DNA of 64,000 nt, taken from positions 38,321 through 102,320 of the forward strand of contig JAUNKV010000009.1 in NCBI GenBank assembly GCA_030532575.1, in the 5' to 3' direction. A program made the translations under genes and the position numbers. Shown piece by piece: positions 25,668 to 34,738 of the stretch; positions within the stretch are counted from its first letter, which is position 1, and each line of letters begins with the position of its first letter. This stretch comes from Propionibacteriaceae bacterium (lineage in GTDB: Bacteria; Actinomycetota; Actinomycetes; Propionibacteriales; Propionibacteriaceae). The notes beneath the pieces are model-generated. The model had not been told where the DNA came from. It made no database searches and saw only the letters and a program-made list of their open reading frames with translations.

Positions 25668-27901
25668 GTCCTGGCCAGCCATTCCCCGGCCGAGAGCTCC
25701 TCGGCTGCATCGATGAGATCGGCCAGGAGCGGGTCCGTCGCCGCGCGCGGATCGCTCAGCACCTGGGCCGCCACATCCTTGGCCCGCTCGATGACGGCGC
25801 GGTCGGCCAGCACCCGCAGCAGCTTCAGCGAGGACGCCCCGGACTGGGCCGCCCCCAGCACATCGCCCTCCCGGCGCAGCTCCAGGTCCCGCTCGGCCAG
25901 GGCGAAACCGTCGTTGGAGTCCACCAGGGCCTGCAGCCGGTCCCGAACCAGCCAGGCATTCTCGTTCGGGGAGGCCAGCAGGAGACACAGCCCCGGATGC
26001 TCACCCCGCCCGATCCGACCACGCAGCTGGTGCAGCTGTGAGATGCCGAACCGGTCCGCATCCAGCACCACCATGACCGAGGCGTTGGGAATGTCCACCC
26101 CAACCTCGATCACCGTCGTGGCCACCAGCACGTCGATCTCCCCCGCCGCGAAGGCCGTCATCGTGGCGTCACGTTCGGCGACCGGCAGCCTGCCGTGGAG
26201 CATCGCGACCCGAAGCCCGGCCAGCGGACCCTCGGCGAGCATCGGCGCGACATCGGTGACCGCGCTCATCCCCTGCCCAGCCTCGAGGTCCCCCTCCGTG
26301 CGGTTGCCGCTGATGGCCGGGCACACCACGAAGGCCTGCCGCCCCTCGGCCACCTCCTCCCGGATGCGCTCCCAGGCCCGATCCACCCAGTGCGGGTTGA
26401 GCGTGGTGTCCACCATGACCGTGGCCACCTGTTGCCTCCCTGCGGGCCGGTCCCTGAGTTCGAAGGTCTCCAGGTCACCGAAGACGGTCATCGCCACTGA
26501 ACGCGGAATGGGGGTGGCGGTCATCACCAAGGTGTGCGGCTGGAGCACCGCCTTCGCGGCGAGGGCTGCACGCTGCTCCACACCGAAGCGGTGCTGCTCA
26601 TCCACCACGACGAGCCCGAGGTCGTTGAACTCCACACCCTCGCTCAGCAGGGCATGGGTGCCGATCACGATTCCTGCCTCCCCCGAGGCCACGACCTGCT
26701 GGGAGCGTTTCCTGGTGGCGGCGGTGAGGGAACCGGTGAGCAGTTCGACGCGGGTGGCGAGCGGGTGGTCGTCGAGGGCACCGCTGCCCGCCAACTCCCC
26801 GAGCAGCCGCGTGATGGCCGCGTGGTGCTGCCGGGCCAGCACCTCCGTCGGCGCCAGGAGGGCCGCCTGGCCTCCGGCATCGACGACGGCGAGCATCGCC
26901 CGCAGCGCCACCAGGGTCTTGCCGGAGCCCACCTCGCCCTGCAGGAGCAGGTTCATCGGGGTGGGCCGGGCCAGCGCCTCGGCGATGACCCGCCCCGCCT
27001 CCTGCTGACCCTTCGTCAGCTGGTACGGCAGGGCGGCGTCGAAGGCCTCGAGCAGCCCCTGCTCCCTGGGCTGCCTGGGAACGGCCTGCCGAGTGGCGAG
27101 CTGTTCGCGTCGCTTCGCCATCGCCAGCTGCATCCCGAAGGCCTCGTCGAACTTCAGCCGCGCCACTCCCCGCTCCGCGCCCTCCGGCGTGACCGGCTCG
27201 TGGACCTCACGCAGCGCCTCGGGCAGGGGAAGCACCCCGGCCAGCTCCACCACCCACTCAGGCAGGGTGTCCCCCAGCGACAGCACCGGGGGCAGCACCA
27301 TCGCGATGGCCTCGGCGATCCGCCAGGTGACCATCTTCCCCGTCGCCGGGTAGAGCCCCACCAGCCGGGAGCGCTGGGTCACCCTCGCCATCGCCCGTTT
27401 GGCGTCCTGCCGCTCCTGCTGCTTGTGCCCCCGGCTCTTGCCCCCCGTGATGGCGCCGTTGTCGTCGATGACCACGAAATCAGGGTGGGTGAGCTGGAGC
27501 TGGTCCTGGAAGGCCCCGACCTTGCCGACGAAGATGCCCCGGCTGCCCGGAGCCAGCTGCTTCTCCCAGTACCCCGCGTAGTAGGGGCGCTTGTCGGGGA
27601 CGAACAGGGCCATCTGCAGGTCCCCTCGGCCGTCGGTGAGCACCACCTGGACCCGGGTCACCCGGCCGTGGACGACCTGGCAGTGGCGCACCTTGGCCAC
27701 CACCGCGACCTCCTCGCCGAAGCGCAGCGTCGAGAAGTCGCTCATCTCGGTGCCGGAGAGGTAGCGACGCGGGGTGTGCCGCAGCAGATCACCCAGGGTC
27801 ATCAACCCCAGCTTCGCCAGCTCCTCGGCCGCTGCTCCCCCCACCACGTCGCGGAGTCTGGTGTTCAGCTCGCGATGGATGGCGGTTCGGGTGCGTTTCA
27901 T
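25664..27901 (-). CDS. recG: ATP-dependent DNA helicase RecG
   Basis: This 745-residue superfamily 2 helicase remodels stalled replication forks and branch-migrates recombination intermediates. An N-terminal OB-fold wedge domain (about 1-240) is followed by two helicase lobes. Walker A is LLQGEVGSGKT (about 310), the DEQH box DEQHRFG (about 434), then TATPIPRS. The C-terminal lobe has QLRGRIGRGEHPG. I chose ATG 27901 (MKRTRTAIHREL); TTG at 27931 would add ten residues (MSVGLGRLGT). The stop overlaps rsmD as GTGA. This is the first single-copy gene outside the inverted repeat. Confidence 0.95.
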   Translation of the reverse strand: MKRTRTAIHRELNTRLRDVVGGAAAEELAKLGLMTLGDLLRHTPRRYLSGTEMSDFSTLRFGEEVAVVAKVRHCQVVHGRVTRVQVVLTDGRGDLQMALFVPDKRPYYAGYWEKQLAPGSRGIFVGKVGAFQDQLQLTHPDFVVIDDNGAITGGKSRGHKQQERQDAKRAMARVTQRSRLVGLYPATGKMVTWRIAEAIAMVLPPVLSLGDTLPEWVVELAGVLPLPEALREVHEPVTPEGAERGVARLKFDEAFGMQLAMAKRREQLATRQAVPRQPREQGLLEAFDAALPYQLTKGQQEAGRVIAEALARPTPMNLLLQGEVGSGKTLVALRAMLAVVDAGGQAALLAPTEVLARQHHAAITRLLGELAGSGALDDHPLATRVELLTGSLTAATRKRSQQVVASGEAGIVIGTHALLSEGVEFNDLGLVVVDEQHRFGVEQRAALAAKAVLQPHTLVMTATPIPRSVAMTVFGDLETFELRDRPAGRQQVATVMVDTTLNPHWVDRAWERIREEVAEGRQAFVVCPAISGNRTEGDLEAGQGMSAVTDVAPMLAEGPLAGLRVAMLHGRLPVAERDATMTAFAAGEIDVLVATTVIEVGVDIPNASVMVVLDADRFGISQLHQLRGRIGRGEHPGLCLLLASPNENAWLVRDRLQALVDSNDGFALAERDLELRREGDVLGAAQSGASSLKLLRVLADRAVIERAKDVAAQVLSDPRAATDPLLADLIDAAEELSAGEWLART

Positions 27902-27946
27902 GGTGCCGAGCCTACCGAGCCCCACTGACAATTCCGCCGAAACCAG

Positions 27947-27985
27947 CAGTGCGGCCCGCAGCCGTGATGGCTGCGGGCCGCACTG
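27947..27985 (-). terminator. Hairpin terminator after rpmB
   Basis: Bases 27947-27963 pair perfectly with 27969-27985 (17 bp, GC-rich) around a five-base loop. It lies 14 bases past the rpmB stop and before recG. The trailing sequence has only a short T run (TGGTTT), as is common in actinobacteria. Confidence 0.75.
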
Positions 27986-27998
27986 GCGGACGCTGGGA

Positions 27999-28184
27999 TC
28001 AGCGGGTCACCTTGCCTGCCTTGATGCAGGAGGTGCACACGTTGAGGCGCTTGGGGGTGCCGTCAACGGTCGCGCGGACGCGCTGGATGTTCGGGTTCCA
28101 GCGGCGGTTGGTCTTCTTCTTCGACCAGGGCACGTTGTGACCGAAGCCGGGTCCCTTGGCGCAGACATCGCACACGGCAGCCAT
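27999..28184 (-). CDS. rpmB: 50S ribosomal protein L28
   Basis: This 61-residue basic protein of the large subunit begins MAAVCDVCAKGPGFGHNV. It has cysteine pairs CDVC and CTSC, so it is the zinc-ribbon (C+) form. The ATG at 28184 has AAGGAG upstream. A hairpin terminator separates it from recG, so it is likely its own transcription unit. Confidence 0.96.
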   Translation of the reverse strand: MAAVCDVCAKGPGFGHNVPWSKKKTNRRWNPNIQRVRATVDGTPKRLNVCTSCIKAGKVTR

Positions 28185-28267
28185 CGGAATCTCCTTGTTG
28201 CTTGGGCCAGACGCGAAGCGCCTGGTTCAGTCTTCGCACATCGCCCACTCAGGCGGGCAACCGGAAG

Positions 28268-28273
28268 ATCATA
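28268..28273 (-). promoter_or_regulatory. Candidate -10 box for rpmB
   Basis: On the minus strand TATGAT lies about 84 bases before the rpmB ATG, a good sigma-70-like -10 hexamer. No clear -35 box is visible. The leader between it and the gene contains short inverted repeats, which may be regulatory. Confidence 0.35.
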
Positions 28274-28369
28274 ACCTGTGCTCCCCCAGAACCCCAAACC
28301 GCGACGTGCCTCACCGCGCACCTTTCAAAACTGGCAAGAAGTGTCACGCCTCGGTCACGTACGGCACCC

Positions 28370-30046
28370 TCAGGTCGCGACGACCACCGGGACGATCATC
28401 GGGCGTCGCCTCAGCCTGCGCGAGACCCAGGCCCCGATGGTGCGGCGGATCACCTGCTGGATGCGGTACTCGTCGTCCACACCGTCAGCCAGGGCCTGCT
28501 CGATGGCCGCGATGAGCTGGCGCTTGACGTCCTCGAAGACGGAGGCCTCCTCCGCGAATCCCCGGGTGTGGATGTCGGGACCTGCCACCATGCGACGACT
28601 GTGGAAGTTCACCACCGCGACCACGGAGATGAAGCCCTCCTCGCCCAGGATCAGCCGGTCCGAGATGGAGTCGGTGATGTCACCGACGGTGGAGCCGTCG
28701 ACGAAGACGTAGGCCGCATCGACCCGGCCCACCTTCCTGGCCCGCCCGTCGGCCAGGTCCACCACGTCACCGTCCTCGCACACCACCGTGTTCTCCGCCG
28801 GGACCCCGGTGGCGATGGCCAGCTTCGCATTGGCGATGAGGTGCCTGATCTCCCCGTGGACCGGCATCACGTTGCGGGGCTTGAGGATGTTGTAGCAGTA
28901 CAGCAGCTCCCCGGCCGAGGCGTGCCCTGAGACGTGGACGAAGGCGTTGCCCTTGTGCACCACCTGCGCGCCGAGCTTGGTCAGCCCGTTGATAACCCGG
29001 TAGACGGAGTTCTCGTTGCCGGGGATGAGGGAGCTGGCCAGCAGCACGACATCCCCCGGGCCGAGCTCGATGACCGGATGCTCCCGGTTCGCGATGCGAC
29101 TCAGCGCGGCCAACGGCTCCCCCTGGGACCCGGTGGAGATGATGACCACCTCGTCGTCGCGATACTTGTCGATCTCCTTCATCTCGATGAGCACATCGCC
29201 CGGCACGTGCAGGTAGCCCAGGTCCCTGGCCGTGGTCATGTTGCGCACCATCGAGCGCCCGACGTAGGCCACCTTCCGGCCGTGCTTGACCGCGAGGTTC
29301 AGCACCTGCTGGACCCGGTGGACATGGCTGGCGAAGCAGGCGATGACCAGCTTCTGCTGGGCCTGGTCGAACACCCGGGCCAGCGACGGCTCGATGTCCT
29401 TCTCCAGCGGGGTGAAGCCGGGGGTCTCGGCGTTGGTGGAGTCCGGCATGAACAGGTCCACGCCCTCCTCCGCGAGCCGCGCGAAGCCCCTGAGATCGGT
29501 GAGCCTGCCGTCCAGCGGCAGCTGGTCCATCTTGAAGTCACCGGTGTGCAGGACGGTGCCTGCCTTGGTGCGCAGCGCCACGGCCAGGCCGTCGGGGATG
29601 GAGTGATTGACCGCGAAGAACTCCAGCTCGAAGTTGCCCGCGCGGTGCCGCTGCCCCTCCTTGACCTCGTGGAGTTGGTAGCCGCGGATGCGGTGCTCCT
29701 TGAGCTTGCCCGCCACCAGGGCCAGGGTGAGCTTGGAGCCGTAGATCGGGATGTCGGCGCGCTGCTTGAGCAGGTAGGGCACCGCCCCGATGTGGTCCTC
29801 GTGGCCGTGGGTGAGCACCAGCGCCCGGATGTCGTCCAGCCTGCCCTCCAGGATGTCCAGGGCCGGGAGGATCAGGTCCACCCCGGGGTGGCGCTCCTCG
29901 GGGAACAGCACACCGCAGTCAACGAGCGCGATCTCCCCGTCGATCTCGAAGGAGGCGCTGTTGCGTCCGACGTCACCGAGCCCGCCGAGCGGGATGATGC
30001 GCAGGGTGCCGGGCTTGAGTTCTGGGGGCGTGCGAAGTTCACTCAC
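28370..30046 (-). CDS. rnj: Ribonuclease J
   Basis: This is a 558-residue metallo-beta-lactamase/beta-CASP nuclease with 5'-to-3' exo- and endonuclease activity in mRNA decay and rRNA maturation. The metal site HGHEDH is at residues 80-85. Beta-CASP features include STGSQGEP and VHVSGHAS. The length is standard. GTG 30046 (VSELRTPPELKPG) is chosen, because the open frame upstream does not resemble the family. In actinobacteria it often sits near dapA/dapB; here dapB is 4 kb away. Confidence 0.94.
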   Translation of the reverse strand: MSELRTPPELKPGTLRIIPLGGLGDVGRNSASFEIDGEIALVDCGVLFPEERHPGVDLILPALDILEGRLDDIRALVLTHGHEDHIGAVPYLLKQRADIPIYGSKLTLALVAGKLKEHRIRGYQLHEVKEGQRHRAGNFELEFFAVNHSIPDGLAVALRTKAGTVLHTGDFKMDQLPLDGRLTDLRGFARLAEEGVDLFMPDSTNAETPGFTPLEKDIEPSLARVFDQAQQKLVIACFASHVHRVQQVLNLAVKHGRKVAYVGRSMVRNMTTARDLGYLHVPGDVLIEMKEIDKYRDDEVVIISTGSQGEPLAALSRIANREHPVIELGPGDVVLLASSLIPGNENSVYRVINGLTKLGAQVVHKGNAFVHVSGHASAGELLYCYNILKPRNVMPVHGEIRHLIANAKLAIATGVPAENTVVCEDGDVVDLADGRARKVGRVDAAYVFVDGSTVGDITDSISDRLILGEEGFISVVAVVNFHSRRMVAGPDIHTRGFAEEASVFEDVKRQLIAAIEQALADGVDDEYRIQQVIRRTIGAWVSRRLRRRPMIVPVVVAT

Positions 30047-30226
30047 GTGCCAAGGGTAGCCTCCCAACCCGCACTTCGGCCCCATCGGCTCCCGCACATC
30101 GGTGCAACCCACATGGCGGAAAGTCATCTCTTCCCCTCTTTCTTTTTTTCTCGCAGAACCGTCTCCACGACGCCAGGAGCGTTGGTAGGGTGAATGCTGA
30201 GTTCGCAGCTCGACGAGGAGGAAGCG

Positions 30227-31561
30227 ATGTTGCCCACCTTCACCCGACGTTCTGCCCTGGCGGGAGCAGGTGCCGCCCTGACGGCCGGTCTTGCCGCATG
30301 CGCCCCGCCCGATCCGGGCAGGGTCAACGCCGATCCCCCGATCCCGCCCGCCGACGGCCCCGTCACCATCACCTACTGGGCGTGGTTGAAGGACCTGCAG
30401 AAGGTCTGCGACGTGTTCAACGCCACGCAGGATCGGATCCGGGTGGAGGCGACCTGGATTCCCGGCGGCAACAGCGGCGGCTACGCGAAGATCCTCTCCG
30501 CCGTCGCGGCCGGGGGCGGCCCGGACATCGCCCAGGTGGAATTGCGTTCCCTGCCCGAGTTCGCGCTCGCGGGCGCCCTGGTGGACCTCAACCGCTACGG
30601 CTTCAGCGAACACTTCGCCGCCTTCGACCCCGGCGCGCTCGCCCAGGCGAGGGTCGGCGAGTCGGTCTGGGGAGTCCCGCAGGACACCGGCCCCGTCGCC
30701 ACCTTCTACAACCGGGAGGTGCTCGAGGGCGAGCTCGGCCTGCAGGCCCCGCGCACCTGGGAGGATTTCCGTGAGGTCTGCGGGGCCGTCAAGGACCGCG
30801 GGCGGAGCTTCATGGCCCTGGACCCTGCTGACGGTTCCTACATCGTGTCCTGGGCGATGCAGTCCGGGGCCACCTGGTTCCGCCCCGAGGGGGACGGCTG
30901 GGTGGTCGACATGACCGACGAGGCATCGCTGCGGGTGGCCGAGTTCTGGGACCGCATCCTCGCCGAGAAGCTCCTGAACACCGGCTTCGGCGCCTTCTCC
31001 ACGCCGTGGATGGCCGCCGCCGGTGAGGGCAGGGTGCTGTCCACCATCAGTGGTTCCTGGAGTGATGCGCTGATCGAGTCGGTGCCGGGAGGCTCCGGGA
31101 AGTGGGCCGTGGCCCCGATGCCAACCTGGCCGGGCGGCAACGCCTCCGGTGGCCACGGCGGATCGTCGGCGGCCATCCTGTCGACCAGCGCCCATCCGGC
31201 GGAGGCCCTGGAGTTCTGCACCTGGATGTGCACCGACCCGGCGGGCATCGACGCCATGATCGAGTTCTCCGGGATCGGCTGGTCCCCGGCCGCCGACTAC
31301 ATCGGCACCATACGGCAGCAGCCCTCCGAGTTCTTCTCCGGGCAGAACTACAACGAGGAGGTCATCGTGGACATGGCGGCCGGGCAGAACCTGGAGTGGA
31401 CCTGGGCGCCACTGATGGAGCGGGCGATGGCCCTGATCGGCGACGGCATGGGGGCGGCGATCAACGGCGAGGTGTCGCTGGTCGACATGTTCGCCAACTC
31501 GCAGACCAGGATCGTCGAGATCATGCGTGGGCTCGGCCTGAACGCGGAGGAGGCGAAATGA
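30227..31561 (+). CDS. Sugar ABC transporter substrate-binding lipoprotein
   Basis: This is a 444-residue family 1 extracellular solute-binding protein of a carbohydrate importer. The signal has a twin arginine (TRRSALAGAGAALTAGLAAC) and a lipobox LAAC, so it is probably a Tat-exported lipoprotein. The fold start TITYWAWLKDLQKVCDVFN is typical. ATG 30227 has GAGGAGGAA upstream; an in-frame ATG at 30194 is less likely. Its stop overlaps the next permease gene as ATGA. The sugar is not identifiable. The 180 bases upstream, shared with RNase J, contain an unusual pyrimidine tract with T7 (about 30126-30153). Confidence 0.92.
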   Translation: MLPTFTRRSALAGAGAALTAGLAACAPPDPGRVNADPPIPPADGPVTITYWAWLKDLQKVCDVFNATQDRIRVEATWIPGGNSGGYAKILSAVAAGGGPDIAQVELRSLPEFALAGALVDLNRYGFSEHFAAFDPGALAQARVGESVWGVPQDTGPVATFYNREVLEGELGLQAPRTWEDFREVCGAVKDRGRSFMALDPADGSYIVSWAMQSGATWFRPEGDGWVVDMTDEASLRVAEFWDRILAEKLLNTGFGAFSTPWMAAAGEGRVLSTISGSWSDALIESVPGGSGKWAVAPMPTWPGGNASGGHGGSSAAILSTSAHPAEALEFCTWMCTDPAGIDAMIEFSGIGWSPAADYIGTIRQQPSEFFSGQNYNEEVIVDMAAGQNLEWTWAPLMERAMALIGDGMGAAINGEVSLVDMFANSQTRIVEIMRGLGLNAEEAK

Positions 31562-32442
31562 GATCGAGAACCGCCCCGTGGCTCCTGCTGGCCCCGTTCC
31601 TGGTGGTCTTCATCGGGACCGTGATCGTGCCGATCTGCATGGCCGTCGGCTACTCCTTCATGCGAGTTGAACGCTCCGGGCTACTCGGGGAGAGCGGCGT
31701 CAGAAGCGTCTTCGCCGGTTTCGACAACTACGCGGCGGCCCTGGCGAACCAGAACTTCACCGCAGCCATCGGCAGGATGGTGCTGTTCGGCGTGGTGCAG
31801 GTCACCGTCATGATCGTCTGCGCCATCGTCCTGGCCCTGCTGCTGGAGAGCGTCAGCGCCCGCTGGCCGGGCTTGTTCCGCTCCGTCTACTTCATGCCCT
31901 ACGGCATCCCGGGAGTCATCGCGACCATCCTGTGGTCCTTCCTCTACATCCCGGGTCTGAGCCCCATCGTCGACGTGCTCCGGCTGGTCGGCCTCGAGGT
32001 TGACTTCCTCGGTCCTGAAACAGTGCTGTGGTCCATCGCGAACATCGTCACGTGGACCTACACGGGCTACAACATGCTCATCATCATCGCGCAGCTCAAG
32101 TCGATCCCCGGGGAGCTGTACGAGGCAGCCCGGATCGATGGCGCGGGCACCTTGGGAATCGTACGCCACGTCCAACTGCCGCTGATCCGCTCCGCTGTGA
32201 TGCTGACCATCATCTTCTCGATCATCGGCACCCTGCAGCTGTTCGCCGAACCCCGGCTGCTGCAGTCCATGAGTGCCGGAATCTCCTCGGAGTACACCCC
32301 GAACATGTCAACCTACGCCTACGCATTCCAGTACAACATGATCGGGATGGCCGCCGCCCAGGCCGTCATCATCGCCGTCTCGGCCTTCATCCTCTCGGCC
32401 CTGGCGCTGGGCATCGCACAGTGGACGGAGCGTCGCCGATGA
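31558..32442 (+). CDS. Sugar ABC transporter permease (MalF/UgpA type)
   Basis: This is a 294-residue inner-membrane permease with about six spans. The EAA loop that docks the ATPase reads ELYEAARIDGAGTLGIVRHV (about 184-203). It overlaps both the binding-protein gene and the second permease as ATGA, so the three genes are tightly coupled. It belongs to the CUT1 family. Confidence 0.92.
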   Translation: MRSRTAPWLLLAPFLVVFIGTVIVPICMAVGYSFMRVERSGLLGESGVRSVFAGFDNYAAALANQNFTAAIGRMVLFGVVQVTVMIVCAIVLALLLESVSARWPGLFRSVYFMPYGIPGVIATILWSFLYIPGLSPIVDVLRLVGLEVDFLGPETVLWSIANIVTWTYTGYNMLIIIAQLKSIPGELYEAARIDGAGTLGIVRHVQLPLIRSAVMLTIIFSIIGTLQLFAEPRLLQSMSAGISSEYTPNMSTYAYAFQYNMIGMAAAQAVIIAVSAFILSALALGIAQWTERRR

Positions 32443-33341
32443 ACACCACCACTTCCCGCCCCCGCCGCGTCGACGAGCGCTCCGGTGCCCGGGCCGCGGG
32501 ACGCAGACCCGCCACGACGATCATCGTCACCTCCCTGCTGGCCATCGTCGCGATCTACTTCCTGGTCCCGATCCACTGGGTGGTGGTCAATGCGACCAAG
32601 AGCACCGAGGACCTCTTCGGCACCAGCGGTTTCTGGTTCGGCAACGGCTTCCGGCTGATCGAGAACATCCAGGCCGTGCTCACCGCCAACAACGCCGTGT
32701 TCTCCCGGTGGGCGCTGAACTCGCTGATCTACTCCGGAATCGGTTCGGTTGCAGCCACCTACTTCGCGGTCGCGGGCGGCTACGCCCTGGCCAAGTACCG
32801 CTTCCCCGGCCGTCGCCTCATCCACGCCCTGGTGCTCGGTGGCGTCCTGGTGCCCGGCACCGCGACGGCGCTGCCGCTGTTCTTCCTGTTCTCCAACCTG
32901 GGCCTGACCAACACCTACTGGTCGGTCCTCATCCCGTCGATGGCAAGCCCCTTCGGGCTTTTCCTCGCCTCGATCTACACCAGTGCGGCCATCCCGGACG
33001 AGGTGCTGGAGTCGGGTCGTATCGACGGTCTGGGTGAGCTTGGGGTCTTCCACCGGATCGCACTGCCCCAGCTGACACCTGCCATCGTGACCATCGTGTT
33101 GTTCCAGTTCGTCGGCATCTGGAACAACTACTTCCTACCGCTGGTGATGCTGGCCGACGAGAAGCTCTACCCGATCACCCTGGGGCTGGACAACTGGCGG
33201 GCCCAGACCGACCGGCTGCCCGAGTTCTACCAGCTGACCGTCGGCGGGGCGCTGCTGTCGGTGATCCCGCTGGCCATCCTGATCCTCGTGCTGCAGCGGT
33301 TCTGGCGAGGCGGCCTGACCGAGGGTTCCGTCAAGGGCTGA
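32439..33341 (+). CDS. Sugar ABC transporter permease (MalG/UgpE type)
   Basis: This is a 300-residue second permease with about six spans and the EAA-loop variant EVLESGRIDGLGELGVFHRI. ATG 32439 is chosen from the ATGA overlap with the first permease. No ATPase gene follows. In many actinobacteria one MsiK-like ATPase serves several CUT1 importers, so an unlinked ATPase is expected. Confidence 0.92.
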   Translation: MNTTTSRPRRVDERSGARAAGRRPATTIIVTSLLAIVAIYFLVPIHWVVVNATKSTEDLFGTSGFWFGNGFRLIENIQAVLTANNAVFSRWALNSLIYSGIGSVAATYFAVAGGYALAKYRFPGRRLIHALVLGGVLVPGTATALPLFFLFSNLGLTNTYWSVLIPSMASPFGLFLASIYTSAAIPDEVLESGRIDGLGELGVFHRIALPQLTPAIVTIVLFQFVGIWNNYFLPLVMLADEKLYPITLGLDNWRAQTDRLPEFYQLTVGGALLSVIPLAILILVLQRFWRGGLTEGSVKG

Positions 33342-33364
33342 AAGTTCTCACTACACTGGCGGCC

Positions 33365-33901
33365 ATGTCCGTTCCCGATTCCGTGCGCCTGGCCCTGCCC
33401 TCCGAGGCCGTCGACGTGGCCCGCCTGCAGCGCAAGGCGTGGTCCCGGACCCCCGGCATGGCCCCCGCGCTCGTGGCCTTCCCCGCCGACCAGGCCGTGC
33501 GCACCTGGCACGAGGCCATCGTGAAACCGCCCCTGGCCCACTGCCGGGTGCTGGTGGCACTCCGGCAGGGACAGGTGGTGGGTTTCGCCGTCACCGGCCC
33601 CAGCGACGACCCCGACGCCGCCGTCGATGACGGGATGATCGCCGAATTCGTGGTGGACCGCGATGAGTTGGGAGATGACGCCTCCCGCCTGCTCAACGCC
33701 GCGGTGGACACGCTGCGGGCCGACGGCTACGAAACCGCCACCTGGTGGGTCCGCAGCCACGATGACGCCCTGCGCGGCTTCCTCGTCGAGTGCGGCTGGG
33801 TCGCCGACGGCGCCCACCGCGCCCTCGGGTTCGAGGACGAGGCCGACGCCGTCAAACAGGTACGCCTGATGACCCGGATCGGTTCAGAGCCCGAGCACTG
33901 A
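33365..33901 (+). CDS. GNAT-family acetyltransferase-like protein
   Basis: This 178-residue protein looks like a GNAT N-acyltransferase. RVLVALRQGQVVGFAVTG is a GNAT beta-strand pair, and IAEFVVDRDELGDDASRLL resembles a degenerate acetyl-CoA binding segment lacking the classical Q/RxxGxG. The substrate is unknown. Its 3' end overlaps the convergent dapB gene by 18 bases. Confidence 0.7.
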   Translation: MSVPDSVRLALPSEAVDVARLQRKAWSRTPGMAPALVAFPADQAVRTWHEAIVKPPLAHCRVLVALRQGQVVGFAVTGPSDDPDAAVDDGMIAEFVVDRDELGDDASRLLNAAVDTLRADGYETATWWVRSHDDALRGFLVECGWVADGAHRALGFEDEADAVKQVRLMTRIGSEPEH

Positions 33902-34624
33902 CTCCATCCCCAGGGTCAGCCCCGGGTGGGCGATGACGTGCCGGATGCCCGCCAGCACCCCGGGCATGAAGCTCGCCCGGTCGTGGCTGTCGTGCCGGAT
34001 GGTGAGGGTCTCCCCCGCCGTGCCCAGCAACACCTCCTGGTGGGCGACGAGCCCCATCAACCTCACCCCGTGGACGTGGATTCCCTCCACGACGGCCCCT
34101 CTGGCACCGTCGTCGTGGACCGTGGCATCGGGCACCGGGCCGAGCCCTGCAGCTTCGCGGGCCGCCGCGATCCTCCCGGCCGTGGTGACCGCGGTACCCG
34201 AAGGGGCATCCGCCTTGTTGGGGTGGTGCAGCTCCACGATCTCCACGCTCGGGTAGAACGGCGCCGCCTTCGCGGCGAACTGCATCATCAGCACCGCGCC
34301 GATGGAGAAGTTCGAGGCGATCAGCACCCCCGTCTCGGGATGTGCCGCGCACAGCTGACGCACCTGATCCAGGCGTTCCGGGGTGAATCCCGTGGTGCCG
34401 ATGACCATGTTGATGCCCCGCCCCAGGCACCACTCGATGTTGTCCATCACCGAGTCAGGGTGGGTGAAGTCCACCGCCACCTGGGCCCGCCCGATCTGGT
34501 CCCGGGGCTCACCGATGTCCACCCCGGCGATGGCATCCATGTCCTCGGCCTGGGTCACCGCCCGCACCACCTCGGAGCCCATCCGGCCACTCGAGCCGAA
34601 GATCCCCACCAGGATTCTGTCCAT
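33884..34624 (-). CDS. dapB: 4-hydroxy-tetrahydrodipicolinate reductase
   Basis: This 246-residue enzyme reduces hydroxytetrahydrodipicolinate with NAD(P)H in lysine and diaminopimelate synthesis, needed for peptidoglycan. The nucleotide loop is GIFGSSGRMG at the N-terminus; GTTGFTPE and ELHHPNKADAPSGTA are the family active-site motifs. ATG 34624 has AGGGAAG upstream; a 20-residue longer frame is not conserved. It lies downstream of pnp behind a strong terminator. Confidence 0.95.
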   Translation of the reverse strand: MDRILVGIFGSSGRMGSEVVRAVTQAEDMDAIAGVDIGEPRDQIGRAQVAVDFTHPDSVMDNIEWCLGRGINMVIGTTGFTPERLDQVRQLCAAHPETGVLIASNFSIGAVLMMQFAAKAAPFYPSVEIVELHHPNKADAPSGTAVTTAGRIAAAREAAGLGPVPDATVHDDGARGAVVEGIHVHGVRLMGLVAHQEVLLGTAGETLTIRHDSHDRASFMPGVLAGIRHVIAHPGLTLGMESVLGL

Positions 34625-34687
34625 CTGTCTTCCCTTTCGTTGCGACAGGCACCAGTCAACCAGCTTTCCCCGTCCTGCGTGCACACA

Positions 34688-34731
34688 ACGTCGAACGGCC
34701 GGGAGCGGATTCGCTCCCGGCCGTTCGACGT
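34688..34731 (-). terminator. 20-bp perfect hairpin terminator after pnp
   Basis: Bases 34688-34707 are the exact reverse complement of 34712-34731, with loop GATT. It starts 8 bases past the pnp stop and precedes dapB, so it probably ends pnp transcription. Confidence 0.82.
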
Positions 34732-34738
34732 CACGACA

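Larger units (their letters stand above)
1..25680. repeat. Gapless inverted repeat (two 12,840-base arms)
   Basis: Position x on the plus strand is complementary to 25681-x. I checked this base by base over the centre (ccgaccccggggtcgg around 12840/12841) and at the outer edge, where bases 1-20 equal the reverse complement of 25661-25680. Every open frame in one arm also has an equal-length, identical translation at the mirrored place, so the arms look fully identical. There is no spacer. The right arm continues into recG, the natural neighbour of rsmD. The left arm meets the window edge at the G of a possible rsmD ATG, so its true outer end is not visible. A fold-back read or contig end is the likely cause. 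Confidence 0.97.

Noticed and set aside
30047..31195. A long N-terminal extension of RNase J
   Set aside because: The frame stays open for 383 more codons but runs antisense to the sugar-binding protein gene and resembles no protein; GTG 30046 gives the normal length.
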